Notes: generated from the sequence alone by a model not told the origin. DNA of 64,000 nt from Citricoccus sp. SGAir0253 (GCF_005877055.1 NZ_CP039424.1:248001-312000), one strand, 5' to 3'. Shown: positions 1-8,125, counted from the stretch's first letter. A program made the numbers and translations.

Positions 1-1
1 C

Positions 2-742
2 GGCGCGAGCGGCATCGGGCGGGCCACCGTGCGCCGCTGCGCCGAGAAGGGCGCCAAGGTCGTCGTCGCCGACCTCGACCTCGACGGCGCCCAGCGGGTG
101 GCGGACGAGGTCACCGCCGCCGGCGGCCACGCCCGGGCCGTGGCCGTGGACGTGTCCGACTTCGCCGCCGTCGAGCAGGCCGTGCGGTCCGCGGTGGAGG
201 AGTTCGGCCGGCTGGACGGGATCTTCAACAACGCCGGCATCGCCGGCGGGCGGCCCCTGCTGGACCACGAACCGGAGCGGGACTACCACCCGATGATCCG
301 GATCGACCAGGACGGGGTCTACCACGGCATCCTCGCCGCGGCCCGCCAGTTCGTGGCCCAGGGCGGCGGCGGGGTCATCGTCAACACGTCCTCCATCTAC
401 GGAGAGCAGGCCGCCGAGCTGGCCTTCAGCTACAGCGCCGCCAAGGCCGCCGTCATCTCCTTCACCCGCTCGGCCGCCTACGAGCTGGCCGAGCACGGCA
501 CCCGCGTGCTGGCCATCACCCCCGGGCGGGCCAACACGGCGATCATCCAGCAGTTCCCCCAGGACCTGCGGGACCTGTTCGCCTCGGAGCAGCTGCGCAA
601 CACCATGACGGAGCCGGTGGAGATCGCCAACGTGGTGGCCTTCCTGTTCTCGGAGGACTCCAACGCCATGAACGGCACCGTGGTGCACGTGGACGACGGC
701 TACTCCGTGTTCAAGCACCGCTTCGACCTTCCGGAGTTCTGA
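2..742 (+). CDS. SDR family NAD(P)-dependent oxidoreductase (5' truncated)
   Basis: Classical short-chain dehydrogenase/reductase with its first residues cut off by the window edge. The visible product opens inside the cofactor loop (GASGIG) and continues with the NNAG motif, a catalytic Ser in NTSS and the YSAAK (YxxxK) pair, then a normal C-terminus, so only about 10-15 residues are missing. A typical role is NAD(P)H-dependent oxidation or reduction of a sugar, alcohol or ketoacid; the substrate cannot be read from sequence. The stop is one base from the GTG of the sugar epimerase, so the two probably form one operon for a sugar or polyol. The internal GTG at 29 is not the real start because the glycine-rich loop lies upstream of it. 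Confidence 0.9.
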   Translation, partial: GASGIGRATVRRCAEKGAKVVVADLDLDGAQRVADEVTAAGGHARAVAVDVSDFAAVEQAVRSAVEEFGRLDGIFNNAGIAGGRPLLDHEPERDYHPMIRIDQDGVYHGILAAARQFVAQGGGGVIVNTSSIYGEQAAELAFSYSAAKAAVISFTRSAAYELAEHGTRVLAITPGRANTAIIQQFPQDLRDLFASEQLRNTMTEPVEIANVVAFLFSEDSNAMNGTVVHVDDGYSVFKHRFDLPEF

Positions 743-743
743 G

Positions 744-1676
744 GTGCGCGCGACGACGACGGCCCCGGCCACGGCGTCCGTGGCGGCGCCCGGCCGTCCC
801 GCGCTCGCGGTGGACCTGGCCTGCCAGGGCGCGGCGTTCACCACGGACCCGTTCGGCGAGGACTTCGCCCGGTGCCTGCCGGTGCTGCGGGACGCCGGCT
901 ACCGGCGCGTGGTGCTGGGACCGCTGGACCCGTCCAGCCGCGGCGTCGCGGACCTGGCCCGGCGCATCGGCGACGCCGGGCTGGCCCCCATCGCCATGGC
1001 CGTCCAGTCCCCGGAGGCGAACGTCGCCTCGCCCGAGCCGCACGTCCGCCGTCGGGGGCACGACCGGCTGCGCCGGTTCGTGGACCTGGCCGGGCGGCTG
1101 GGCGCGGACCAGCTCAACGGGGTGCCCTACGGGGTCCACGGGGACGTGTCCGCCCGTCCGGACGAGCGCACGCTGGCCAACACGGCCCAGCTCGTGGGGG
1201 ACGTGGCGGACGAGGCCGCCGCGGCGGGCATCATGATGACCTTCGAGGTGGTCAACCGCTACGAGACCTCGGTGGTGAACACCGCCGCGGAGGCCGTGCG
1301 GTTCGTGGAGCTCTCGGGCTCGCGGAACCTGCGGATCCACCTGGACACCTTCCACATGGCCGTCGAGGAGGCGGACCTCGTGGGGGCGGTCGCGCACGCG
1401 CTGCCGTACCTGGGCTACCTGGAGTTCGGGCAGTCCTCGCGCGGGCTGCTCTCCACCGGCAGCCTGGACCTGCCCCGCGTGCTGGCCGAGGTGCGGGCGC
1501 TGGGCTACACCGGCCGCTACGGGGTGGAGGGCTTCAGCCGGCCCCTGATGCAGGAGCCCGTGGCGGACGCGCTGCGGATCTGGGCCACCACGTTCGCGAC
1601 CGGGGAGGAGTTCGTCCATGATGCCGCTGTTCTCTTCGCCGCCGACCCCGCCCCTCCCGGACCCCGCGGCGGCTGA
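744..1676 (+). CDS. Sugar phosphate isomerase/epimerase, TIM-barrel (tagatose/psicose 3-epimerase-like)
   Basis: 310-residue xylose-isomerase-like TIM barrel. The positions that bind metal in ketose 3-epimerases align with Glu ~168 (FEVVNRYE), Asp ~201 (HLDTFHM), Glu ~227 (YLEFGQSSRG) and Glu ~262 (GVEGF). The third ligand is normally His (HIGE-type motif) but is Glu here, so metal or substrate preference may differ. GTG start directly after the SDR stop implies translational coupling; an epimerase beside a dehydrogenase fits rare-sugar or polyol catabolism. Hydroxypyruvate isomerase-like activity is an alternative. The C-terminal end overlaps an upstream ATG (1618) of the next reading frame, but that gene more likely starts at 1699. 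Confidence 0.85.
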   Translation: MRATTTAPATASVAAPGRPALAVDLACQGAAFTTDPFGEDFARCLPVLRDAGYRRVVLGPLDPSSRGVADLARRIGDAGLAPIAMAVQSPEANVASPEPHVRRRGHDRLRRFVDLAGRLGADQLNGVPYGVHGDVSARPDERTLANTAQLVGDVADEAAAAGIMMTFEVVNRYETSVVNTAAEAVRFVELSGSRNLRIHLDTFHMAVEEADLVGAVAHALPYLGYLEFGQSSRGLLSTGSLDLPRVLAEVRALGYTGRYGVEGFSRPLMQEPVADALRIWATTFATGEEFVHDAAVLFAADPAPPGPRGG

Positions 1677-1698
1677 GGCGCTGGCTAGATTGGGGGAC

Positions 1699-2382
1699 AT
1701 GTCCCCCGAGCGTGATGACCTCCTGGCCTACCCCCGCCCCTCGGTGGCGGCCGACGTGGTGCTGCTGACCGTGGCCGAGGGCCGGCTCCACGTGGTGCTG
1801 CGCCGCCGCGACCAGGGCTCCCACGCGGGGGAGTGGATGCTGCCCGGGACCATGCTCCGCGAGCGCGAGCGCCTGGGCGACGCCGTGCTGCGGTGCCTCG
1901 AGACCCGCATGCACGTCCGGGGCCGGTCCCCGCGCCAGCTGCACGTCTTCGACGACCCCGAGCGGGACGAGCGCGGCTGGGTCCTCACCGTCACCCACCT
2001 GGACGTGGTGCCGCTGTCCGCGCTGGATCTCGCCCTCGAGCACGGGCACGGCCAGCTGCGGCCGGTGGACGAGGTGCACGGGCTGCCGTTCAGCCACGAC
2101 GAGATCATCGCCTGGGCCGTGCGGATGGTCCGCTGGGAGTACGAGCAGGCCCCGGACCCGTGGTGCCTGCTGGACGACGAGTTCACCATGACGCAGCTGC
2201 GCCAGGTGCACGACGCCGTCGCCGGGGCCCCGCACCAGAAGGACACCTTCCGCCGCGCGATGGAGCCCCAGCTCGAGGCCCTCGACGTGCGGGCCATGCC
2301 GCCCGGCTCCGGCCTCGGCCGGCCCGCCCGGGTCTACCGACGCCGGCCGGACGGCTACCAGCCCGTGCTCATCATGGCCTGA
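1699..2382 (+). CDS. NUDIX-fold protein with C-terminal winged helix (NrtR-like regulator)
   Basis: About 227 residues. The N-terminal half has the NUDIX fold (VVLLTVAEGRLHVVLRRRD; GEWMLPGTM) but a degenerate Nudix box (GTMLRERERLGDAVLRCLE), lacking the REUxEE pattern needed for hydrolysis. The C-terminal half (DDEFTMTQLRQVHDAV... to ARVYRR) matches the winged-helix DNA-binding module of NrtR-type regulators. NrtR proteins sense ADP-ribose and repress NAD-metabolism or sugar genes; degenerate Nudix domains are usual in them. Start chosen at ATG 1699, preceded by a G-rich SD-like stretch; an in-frame ATG at 1618 would overlap the epimerase by about 60 bases and add a Pro-rich tail. Its target is unknown; the adjacent sugar genes or the downstream dehydrogenase are candidates. 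Confidence 0.75.
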   Translation: MSPERDDLLAYPRPSVAADVVLLTVAEGRLHVVLRRRDQGSHAGEWMLPGTMLRERERLGDAVLRCLETRMHVRGRSPRQLHVFDDPERDERGWVLTVTHLDVVPLSALDLALEHGHGQLRPVDEVHGLPFSHDEIIAWAVRMVRWEYEQAPDPWCLLDDEFTMTQLRQVHDAVAGAPHQKDTFRRAMEPQLEALDVRAMPPGSGLGRPARVYRRRPDGYQPVLIMA

Positions 2383-2473
2383 GCGGCCTACGGTGGCCGG
2401 ACCCCGGCCGCCCCGGCTGCCCCGTCCCGTCCCGTCCCGCCGTCCGCCGCCGTCCACCCGTCCCCCGCCCCCG

Positions 2474-2538
2474 GGGTCACGTACACGACGGAGGGTGCTC
2501 GGCGCGGCGAGTCCCGACGTCGGCCGTGTACGTGACCC
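2474..2538. repeat. Intergenic repeat copy A with 14-bp perfect inverted repeat
   Basis: GGGTCACGTACACG (2474-2487) is repeated in exact inverse as CGTGTACGTGACCC (2525-2538), separated by 37 bases, just upstream of the alcohol dehydrogenase. The left part and the central CGCGGCG-GTCCCGACG core resemble the two copies at 3746-3815 and 5103-5172. It could be an operator, a hairpin or a member of a small repeat family. Confidence 0.6.
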
Positions 2539-2589
2539 TCCCCCCTCCCGTCCCCGAGCCGCGGCTCCCATCCCGTGAAGGAGATCCCC

Positions 2590-3707
2590 ATGAAGATCCA
2601 GGCCCTCGTCGTCGAGCAGAAGGACGCCCCGTTCGTCCCCGAGGAGCTCGAACTGGAACAGCCCGGCCCCGGCGAGGCGCTCGTGCGGGTGGTCGCCTCC
2701 GGCGTGTGCCACACGGACGCCATCACGCAGGCCGGGGACATGCCGCTGCCGCTGCCGGGCGTGCTCGGCCACGAGGGCTCGGGCGTGGTGGAGGCCGTCG
2801 GCGACGGCGTCACGAACGTCGCGGTGGGCGACCACGTCATCATGGGCTGGCCCTACTGCGGGCAGTGCCGCAACTGCCGCCGCGGCGAGCACCGGTACTG
2901 CGAGCTGCTCGGCCCGGCCGTGGCGAGCGGGCGGCGGTTCATCGGCCCGGCCGCCGGGACCTCGGCCTACACCCGGGCCGACGGCTCCACGCTCTCGGGC
3001 CACTTCTTCGGCCAATCCTCCTTCGCCACCCACTCCCTGGCCAACGCCAACGCCCTCGTCCCGGTGGACCCGGACGTGCCGCTCGAGCTCGTCGGCGTGC
3101 TGGCCTGCGGCATCACCACCGGCGCCGGCGCGGTGCTGAACACGGCCCGGCCGGAGCCCGGCGAGTCGCTGGTGGTCTACGGGGCGGGCGCGGTCGGCCT
3201 GGCCGCCGTCATGGCCGCCCGCAACACCCCCGCCACCACGATCATCGCGATCGACCTGCACGACAACCGCCTGGAGCTCGCCACGCGCTTCGGCGCCACC
3301 CACGTCATCAACTCCTCCCGGGAGGACGCCCTCGAGCGCATCCGGGAGGTCTGCGGCGGCCCGGCCGACTACGCGATCGACTGCACGGGCGTGGTCCCCG
3401 TGATCGAGGAGGCCGCCGAGGCGGTGGGCATGCTCGGCACGCTCATCCTGATCGGCGGCGCCCCCGCCGCGGCGCGGTTCAGCCTGGACCACATGCGCAC
3501 CCTGTGGGGCAAGCGCGTGGTGGGCACCCTCGGCGGCTCGGGCACCTCGCAGGACCTCATCCCCGCGCTGATCCGGCTGTACCAGCAGGGCCGGTTCCCC
3601 TTCGACGAGCTCGTGCGGTACTACGGCTTCGACCAGGTGGACCAGGCCTTCGCCGACTCGCACTCGGGGAGACCATCAAGCCCGTGCTGCGCATCGCCGA
3701 GGCGTAG
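2590..3707 (+). CDS. Zn-dependent aryl/benzyl-alcohol dehydrogenase (frameshift near C-terminus)
   Basis: Medium-chain dehydrogenase related to aryl-alcohol dehydrogenases: catalytic zinc ligands in GVCHTD and GHEGSG, structural zinc cysteines in CGQCRNCRRGEHRYC, and the Rossmann loop GAGAVGLAA. It would oxidise primary (often aromatic) alcohols with NAD(P)+. ATG 2590 has a clean SD (GAAGGAG, 2577-2583). The normal C-terminus (GETIKPVLRIAEA, stop 3705-3707) is in the +1 frame: one base appears lost in the G run 3666-3669. Uncorrected, the frame runs on into the amidohydrolase and gives a spurious 829-residue fusion. Restoring one G gives a 372-residue protein of standard length. Confidence 0.85.
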
Positions 3708-3745
3708 GGAGAGGCGCCGGGAAGGACGCCCCCTGCCGCCGGCAC

Positions 3746-3815
3746 GGGAGTCACGTGCACGACGGACGTCGCCTGCCGCGGCGTGTCCCGACGGGGAACG
3801 GGATCGTGACGGGGG
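3746..3815. repeat. 70-bp intergenic repeat, copy B
   Basis: Matches copy C (5103-5172) at about 61 of 70 positions by eye, starting GGGAGTCACGTGCACGACGG and ending in CGGGGG. It lies between the stop of the alcohol dehydrogenase and the start of the amidohydrolase, which supports two separate genes there. Confidence 0.65.
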
Positions 3816-3864
3816 AGGGGGTCCGCACCTTGTGGCGGGACCACCGCCGCCCCATCCTGTTCCC

Positions 3865-5064
3865 GTGTACGCGATCCGCGCCCGGCATGCCTTCGACGGC
3901 ACGCGGTTCCTCCCCGGCGGGGCCACCGTGGTGGTGGACGCCGGCCGGATCGCCGCCGTCGACGGCCCGCGCACCCAGCCGCCCGCCGGCGTCGAGGTCC
4001 TCGAGCACCCCGGCACCCTGCTGCCCGGGCTGGTCGACTGCCATGCCCACCTGGTCGCGGACGGCACCGTCGGCGGGCTGGAGCGGGCCGGGGCGATGAC
4101 CGGCGAGGAGCTCGACGCCGTCATCCTCGACTCCCTCCGCGCGCAGGTCCGGGCCGGGGTGACGACCGTGCGCGACCTCGGGGACCGGGACTTCCGCACG
4201 CTGGGGCACCGGGACCACCCGGGTCTGCCCCGCGTAGTGGCGGCGGGGCCTCCGCTCACGGTGCCGGGCGGCCACTGCCACTACCTCGGCGGCGCCGTGG
4301 AGGGGGACCTGCGCGTGGCGGTGGACGGGCACGCCGATCGCGGGGTGGACCTCGTCAAGGTCATGGCCTCGGGCGGGTTCGCGACCCCCGGGACGGACAT
4401 GCTGGGGGCGCAGTTCACGCCGGCCGACCTGGTCGCGGTCGTCGAGCGGGCGCACGAGCGCGGACTGCCCGTCGTGGCCCACGCCCACTCGCTGCTCGGC
4501 ATCCGGTACGCGCTGGAGGCCGGCGTGGACGGCATCGAGCACTTCACCGGCCTCTCGCCCGAGGGCGTGCGGCTCGACGACGCCCTGCTGGACGAGGCCG
4601 CGCGCCGGGGGACCGCCGTGGACCTGACGATGGGCAACGACCGGGCGCTCCAGGCCCTCATCGGGCAGCCGCCCCCGCCGCTCGCGGCGCTGCTGACCCG
4701 CCTCGGCCTCACCTCCTACGAGGAGTTCTACGCCGAGCGCGTGGCCCTGCTCGGCCGCCTCCGCCGGCACGGGGTGACCGTGGTCAGCGGGGTGGACTCC
4801 GGCATCGCGCCCCCGAAGCGGCACGGCAACGTGTGGCGCACCGTGGGGGAGATGGTCGAGGCCGGCTTCCCCGTGGACGAGGCGCTGGCGGCGGCGACGT
4901 CGGCCGCGGCCCGGGCGTGCGGGCTCGGCGGCGAGACCGGGCGGCTGGCGGCGGGCCTCGCCGCCGACCTCCTGCTCGTCGACGGCGACCTCGCCCGGGA
5001 CGTCACCCCGCTCGGATCGCCGCGGGCGGTCCACGTCCGCGGCGTGCCCGGCGTCCCCGGCTAG
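3865..5064 (+). CDS. Imidazolonepropionase-like amidohydrolase
   Basis: About 399 residues, metal-dependent hydrolase of the amidohydrolase superfamily (Xaa-Pro dipeptidase/imidazolonepropionase-like group). Motifs in order: LPGLVDCHAHL (HxH metal site), VKVMASGG (candidate carboxylated Lys), VVAHAHS and GIEHFTG (metal His), and SGVDSG (catalytic Asp). Such enzymes hydrolyse cyclic amides or dipeptide-like C-N bonds; the substrate is not predictable. GTG 3865 is taken as the start because the product then begins with the usual small beta-sandwich (VYAIRARHAFDG); no strong SD is visible. It is open upstream into the dehydrogenase frame only because of the frameshift at 3666-3669. Cytoplasmic, no signal peptide. 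Confidence 0.85.
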   Translation: MYAIRARHAFDGTRFLPGGATVVVDAGRIAAVDGPRTQPPAGVEVLEHPGTLLPGLVDCHAHLVADGTVGGLERAGAMTGEELDAVILDSLRAQVRAGVTTVRDLGDRDFRTLGHRDHPGLPRVVAAGPPLTVPGGHCHYLGGAVEGDLRVAVDGHADRGVDLVKVMASGGFATPGTDMLGAQFTPADLVAVVERAHERGLPVVAHAHSLLGIRYALEAGVDGIEHFTGLSPEGVRLDDALLDEAARRGTAVDLTMGNDRALQALIGQPPPPLAALLTRLGLTSYEEFYAERVALLGRLRRHGVTVVSGVDSGIAPPKRHGNVWRTVGEMVEAGFPVDEALAAATSAAARACGLGGETGRLAAGLAADLLLVDGDLARDVTPLGSPRAVHVRGVPGVPG

Positions 5065-5102
5065 GGCGCCGGGGCGGGGAAGGCTGAGTGTTCCGGCGCG
5101 GC

Positions 5103-5172
5103 GGGAGTCACGTGCACGACGGGCGTCGGCCCCCGCGGCGTGTCTCGACGTGGAGCGCGATCGTCACGGGGG
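5103..5172. repeat. 70-bp intergenic repeat, copy C
   Basis: Third member of the family described at 2474 and 3746, lying 38 bases after the amidohydrolase stop. About 87% identical to copy B by eye. Confidence 0.65.
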
Positions 5173-5204
5173 GTGCCGGGGTCGGCGGGGCGCGCCCGCT
5201 CGTT

Positions 5205-5259
5205 CCCGGGTCGCATTCCGTGGATGCCGGGGTCCGGCACCCACGGAATGCGACCCGGG
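5205..5259. terminator. Long perfect hairpin, probable terminator or operator
   Basis: 19-bp perfect inverted repeat, CCCGGGTCGCATTCCGTGG (5205-5223) and its complement (5241-5259), with a second inner hairpin TGCCGG-GGT-CCGGCA (5225-5239). No U tract follows. It lies between the amidohydrolase and the aminotransferase, both on the plus strand, and could be a factor-assisted terminator or a protein-binding palindrome. Confidence 0.55.
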
Positions 5260-5321
5260 AGGGGGAGGTGACTGGTCCTGGCGCTCAGCGCACCCGTGGA
5301 TCAGTTCGTTAGGCTCCATCC

Positions 5322-6593
5322 ATGCCCGAGAACGTCGCATCCCGCACCGCCCCCGCCCGCCGGCCGCTGGGGCCGTCGTCGCGCTCGCAGGTGCCGGACT
5401 TCGAGGTGATGACGATCCTCGGCCGGGTGAGCGAGCTGCGCGCCGCCGGGCACGACGTCGTGAGCCTGTGCGCCGGGGAGCCCGGCGGGGGCGCGCCGGC
5501 CCTCGTCAACGCGCGCGCGGCGGAGATCCACGCCTCGGGGCGGGCGCTGAACTACACCCCGAGCCTGGGCATCGCGGAGCTGCGGGAGGCGATCGCCGGG
5601 CACTACCGGCGCTGGTACGGCCTGGACGTGGACCCGGCGCGGGTCGCGGTGACCACGGGGTCCTCGGGCGCGTTCATGGCCGGCTTCCTCGCCGCGTTCA
5701 ACGCGGGGGACCGGGTGGCGATGGCCCGCCCCGGCTACGCCGCCTACCGCAACATCCTCACCGCGCTCGGCTGCCACGTGGTGGAGATCGACGCCGGCCC
5801 CGCCGTGCGCTACCAGCCCACCCCCGCGCTGCTCGAGGAGGCGGAGGCCGCCCACGGGCCCCTGGCCGGGCTGGTCCTGGCCTCGCCGAACAACCCGACC
5901 GGCACCATGGCCACGCGCGCCGAGGTCCGGGCACTCGCCGAGTGGTGCCACGAGCACGAGGTGCGGCTGGTCTCGGACGAGATCTACCACGGCATCACCT
6001 ACGCGGACACGGCCTCCGCGCCGGTCGAGCAGGGCGAGGAGGACGAGCCCGGCGACGAGCGCGGCGTGTGCGCGTGGGAGTACTCCACCGAGGCCATGGT
6101 CATCAGCTCGTTCTCCAAGTACTGGGGCATGCCCGGCTGGCGCATCGGCTGGATGCTCATGCCCGAGGACCTGGCGCCGGCGATCGGCGGGCTGTCCGGC
6201 TCGGTGTCCCTGTGCCCGCCGGCCGCGGCGCAGTACGCGGCGGTGGAGGCGTTCGCGGACGAGTCCTACGCCGCGTGCGACGAGCAGGTGGCCGGCTTCG
6301 CCCGCGCCCGCGCCCTGCTGCTGGAGAACCAGGAGCGGCTGGGCTGGACGGACGCCGCCCCCGCGGACGGCGCGTTCTACTTCTACGCCACGCCGGGGGA
6401 GCGGATGCTGGCGAGGTACGGCACCTCGACGGCGTACTGCGAGGCCCTGCTCGAGCAGGCCCACGTGGCCCTCACCCCCGGCACCGATTTCGACACGGCG
6501 CACGGCGACCGGTACATCCGGCTGTCCTTCGCCGCCGGGTACGACGCCGTCCGCGAGGCGATCGAGCGCATCGTCGCCTTCCAGCGGGGCTGA
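5322..6593 (+). CDS. PLP-dependent class I/II aminotransferase
   Basis: 423-residue fold-type I aminotransferase of the aspartate/aromatic group. Seen: substrate-loop residues SLCAGEPGGGAP, ASPNNPTG (PLP-binding Asn), DEIYHG (Asp/Tyr contacts) and SFSKYWGMPGWRIGW with the Schiff-base Lys. It would transfer an amino group to 2-oxoglutarate or pyruvate; the amino donor is not identifiable. An acidic insertion (VEQGEEDEPGDERG, about residues 230-243) is unusual. ATG 5322 gives a full N-terminus. It has its own upstream region with the hairpin at 5205-5259, so it is probably transcribed separately from the amidohydrolase. Confidence 0.85.
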   Translation: MPENVASRTAPARRPLGPSSRSQVPDFEVMTILGRVSELRAAGHDVVSLCAGEPGGGAPALVNARAAEIHASGRALNYTPSLGIAELREAIAGHYRRWYGLDVDPARVAVTTGSSGAFMAGFLAAFNAGDRVAMARPGYAAYRNILTALGCHVVEIDAGPAVRYQPTPALLEEAEAAHGPLAGLVLASPNNPTGTMATRAEVRALAEWCHEHEVRLVSDEIYHGITYADTASAPVEQGEEDEPGDERGVCAWEYSTEAMVISSFSKYWGMPGWRIGWMLMPEDLAPAIGGLSGSVSLCPPAAAQYAAVEAFADESYAACDEQVAGFARARALLLENQERLGWTDAAPADGAFYFYATPGERMLARYGTSTAYCEALLEQAHVALTPGTDFDTAHGDRYIRLSFAAGYDAVREAIERIVAFQRG

Positions 6594-6653
6594 GTCCCGG
6601 CCGGGGCGCGGCCTCGCAGGGCCCTCCCAGCCAGCGCCCGTAGGCTCCGGGAC

Positions 6654-7322
6654 ATGCCACCCCTGCGACCCCCGGAGTCCCCTGTGGCGTACCCGCCCCA
6701 GCTCGCCGGGCGCGGTCCTGCCGCCACGGCCCGTCCCGCCCGCCGGCCGCGGGTCCTGGTGCTGCTGGGCATCGACGGCGCGGGCAAGACGACGGCGGCC
6801 AGGACCCTCGTGGCTGCGGAACGGGCCGCCGGCCGCCGGGCCACCGTGGTGCGCAACCGCTCCGGCCGCCGGTGGATGACCCGGACCGCGCACCGCCTCG
6901 GCCGCGACCTGCCCCCGGCGTGGGCGGACCCGGTGGAGACGGTGGTGCGCACGCTCAACGTGCTGGCCGCGCACGCGCGGGCCGGCGTCGGTGGGGGACT
7001 GGTGGTGATGGACCGGCACGTGGCGTGCCAGCTCGTGCTCCGCGTGGTGCGCGGCCTGCCGCCGGGCCGCCTGCTGCCGTGGCTCTCGGACCGCCTGCTG
7101 CGCGGGGCCGCCGTCGTGGTCCTGGACCTGCCCGCCGAGGCCGCGCACGCGCGGATCCTGGCCCGCGGCGAGGACGAGGAGTCCTTGGGGTTCCTGCGGG
7201 CCTCCCGCGCCGCCTACCTGGAGCTGGCGGAACGCCGGGGCTGGGCCGTGGTCGACGCCGGCGGGACGCCCCGGTCGGTCGGCGCCCGGCTGCGCCGGGT
7301 GGCGGAGGCCGGCGCGCGTTGA
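6654..7322 (+). CDS. Thymidylate kinase-like P-loop nucleotide kinase
   Basis: 222 residues. Walker A GIDGAGKTT near residue 43, a DRH motif (VVMDRHVACQ) where dTMP kinases carry DRY/DRF, and an RGEDEES lid-like segment. The fold matches the thymidylate kinase family, but the Arg- and Pro-rich N-terminus and the DRH variant suggest a paralogue and not the housekeeping Tmk. Possible substrates are dTMP or another (deoxy)nucleoside monophosphate or sugar. ATG 6654 is 60 bases after the aminotransferase, without a strong SD. Confidence 0.75.
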   Translation: MPPLRPPESPVAYPPQLAGRGPAATARPARRPRVLVLLGIDGAGKTTAARTLVAAERAAGRRATVVRNRSGRRWMTRTAHRLGRDLPPAWADPVETVVRTLNVLAAHARAGVGGGLVVMDRHVACQLVLRVVRGLPPGRLLPWLSDRLLRGAAVVVLDLPAEAAHARILARGEDEESLGFLRASRAAYLELAERRGWAVVDAGGTPRSVGARLRRVAEAGAR

Positions 7323-7379
7323 GAGGCGGGCGCTCGGGGCCTCCGGCTGCGGTGGCCTCCGCCCCGGCCGCGCGGAACG

Positions 7380-7429
7380 CGACCGGCCGGCCCGCCGCGG
7401 GATGGTCCGCGACGGGCCGGCCGGCGTCG
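7380..7429. terminator. GC-rich hairpin between convergent genes
   Basis: Arms at 7380-7400 and 7407-7429 are complementary over about 20 bp with a minor mismatch and a 6-base loop. It lies between the plus-strand kinase and the minus-strand GlsB-like gene, so a bidirectional terminator is likely. Confidence 0.6.
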
Positions 7430-7447
7430 TGCCTCTCCGTCAGCCCG

Positions 7448-7711
7448 TCAGCGCGAGCCGACGCGCTTGCGCCCGGCGAGGCCCTCGGCCACGCCGATCA
7501 GCAACACCGAGGCGATGACGGCCACGATGAAGCCCACCACGTTGAGCTCGAAGATGTCCCCCGTGCCCAGCAGGTTCGCGACCACGCCCCCGATCACCGA
7601 GCCGGCCAGCCCCAGCAGCAGGGTGGCCAGCAGGCCCAGGTTCTGGCGTCCGGGCTTGATGAGCCGGGCCAGCGCTCCGATGATGAGTCCCGCGATGATG
7701 AATCCGATCAT
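7448..7711 (-). CDS. GlsB/YeaQ/YmgE family stress-response membrane protein
   Basis: 87-residue hydrophobic protein of the transglycosylase-associated (YeaQ/YmgE/GlsB) family: three membrane segments with the signature GLIIGALARLIKPGRQ, GLAGSVIGG and FIVAVIASVLLI. In other bacteria these are induced by envelope, osmotic or general stress; exact function is unknown. ATG at 7711 is preceded by a strong SD (GAGGAAGGA). It is divergent from the CsbD-like stress gene, so the 7712-7873 spacer probably holds two stress promoters. Confidence 0.9.
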   Translation of the reverse strand: MIGFIIAGLIIGALARLIKPGRQNLGLLATLLLGLAGSVIGGVVANLLGTGDIFELNVVGFIVAVIASVLLIGVAEGLAGRKRVGSR

Positions 7712-7834
7712 GCTGAGTCCTTCCTCTCGTAGGCCTCCCGACTCTAGTACCCGATGACCTGCGGTGACGCGCCGCGCCGCGTTCGCCGTCAGGGAACCCC
7801 GCCGGCGGGGGTTCCCCTGCGCGGCACCGACTCC

Positions 7835-7840
7835 TAGGGT
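7835..7840 (+). promoter_or_regulatory. Candidate -10 box for the CsbD-like gene
   Basis: TAGGGT fits the TAnnnT -10 pattern used in high-GC actinobacteria and lies 34 bases before the start. A near-palindrome at 7792-7816 (GGGAACCCC...GGGGTTCCC) sits just upstream and may be an operator. No clear -35. Confidence 0.35.
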
Positions 7841-7873
7841 GGCATCACCTGTTACCGAGAGAAGGGAGTGCCC

Positions 7874-8065
7874 ATGGGACTCGGAGACAAGATCGGCAAT
7901 GCTTCGGACAAGGCCGTCGGTGCCGCCAAGGAGAAGGTCGGCGACGCCACGGACAACCGCGACCTGCAGGCTGAAGGCCAGGCGCAGAACACGTCCGGTC
8001 ACGTCAAGCAGGCGGGCGAGGATGTCAAGGACGCGGCCAAGGACGTCACGGACGGCCTGAAGTAG
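7874..8065 (+). CDS. CsbD family general-stress protein
   Basis: 63-residue hydrophilic protein: GDKIGNASDKAVGAAKEKVG, then DLQAEGQAQ, then a repeated amphipathic segment, as in the CsbD family (SigB-dependent stress protein in Bacillus; biochemical role unknown). ATG 7874 is preferred over GTG 7868 because the SD GAGAAGGGAG ends at the right distance. It is monocistronic, with a strong terminator at 8090-8125. Confidence 0.9.
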   Translation: MGLGDKIGNASDKAVGAAKEKVGDATDNRDLQAEGQAQNTSGHVKQAGEDVKDAAKDVTDGLK

Positions 8066-8089
8066 CCGACACCCCCCATACCGACGAGA

Positions 8090-8125
8090 CGCGGCCCCGG
8101 ATCCCCTCAGGGATCCGGGGCCGCG
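8090..8125 (+). terminator. Terminator after the CsbD-like gene
   Basis: Perfect 16-bp stem, CGCGGCCCCGGATCCC (8090-8105) and its complement (8110-8125), loop CTCA, 25 bases after the stop. Confidence 0.8.

Noticed and set aside
1618-1698. Longer N-terminus for the NrtR-like protein
   Set aside because: It would overlap the epimerase by about 60 bases and is Pro-rich; ATG 1699 gives the standard NUDIX start.
2575-5064. A single 829-residue dehydrogenase-amidohydrolase fusion protein
   Set aside because: The dehydrogenase C-terminus is in the other frame and the linker is an intergenic repeat; one base is probably missing at 3666-3669.
2474-5172. Insertion-sequence ends
   Set aside because: The 70-bp copies carry no transposase and lie in direct orientation around ordinary genes.
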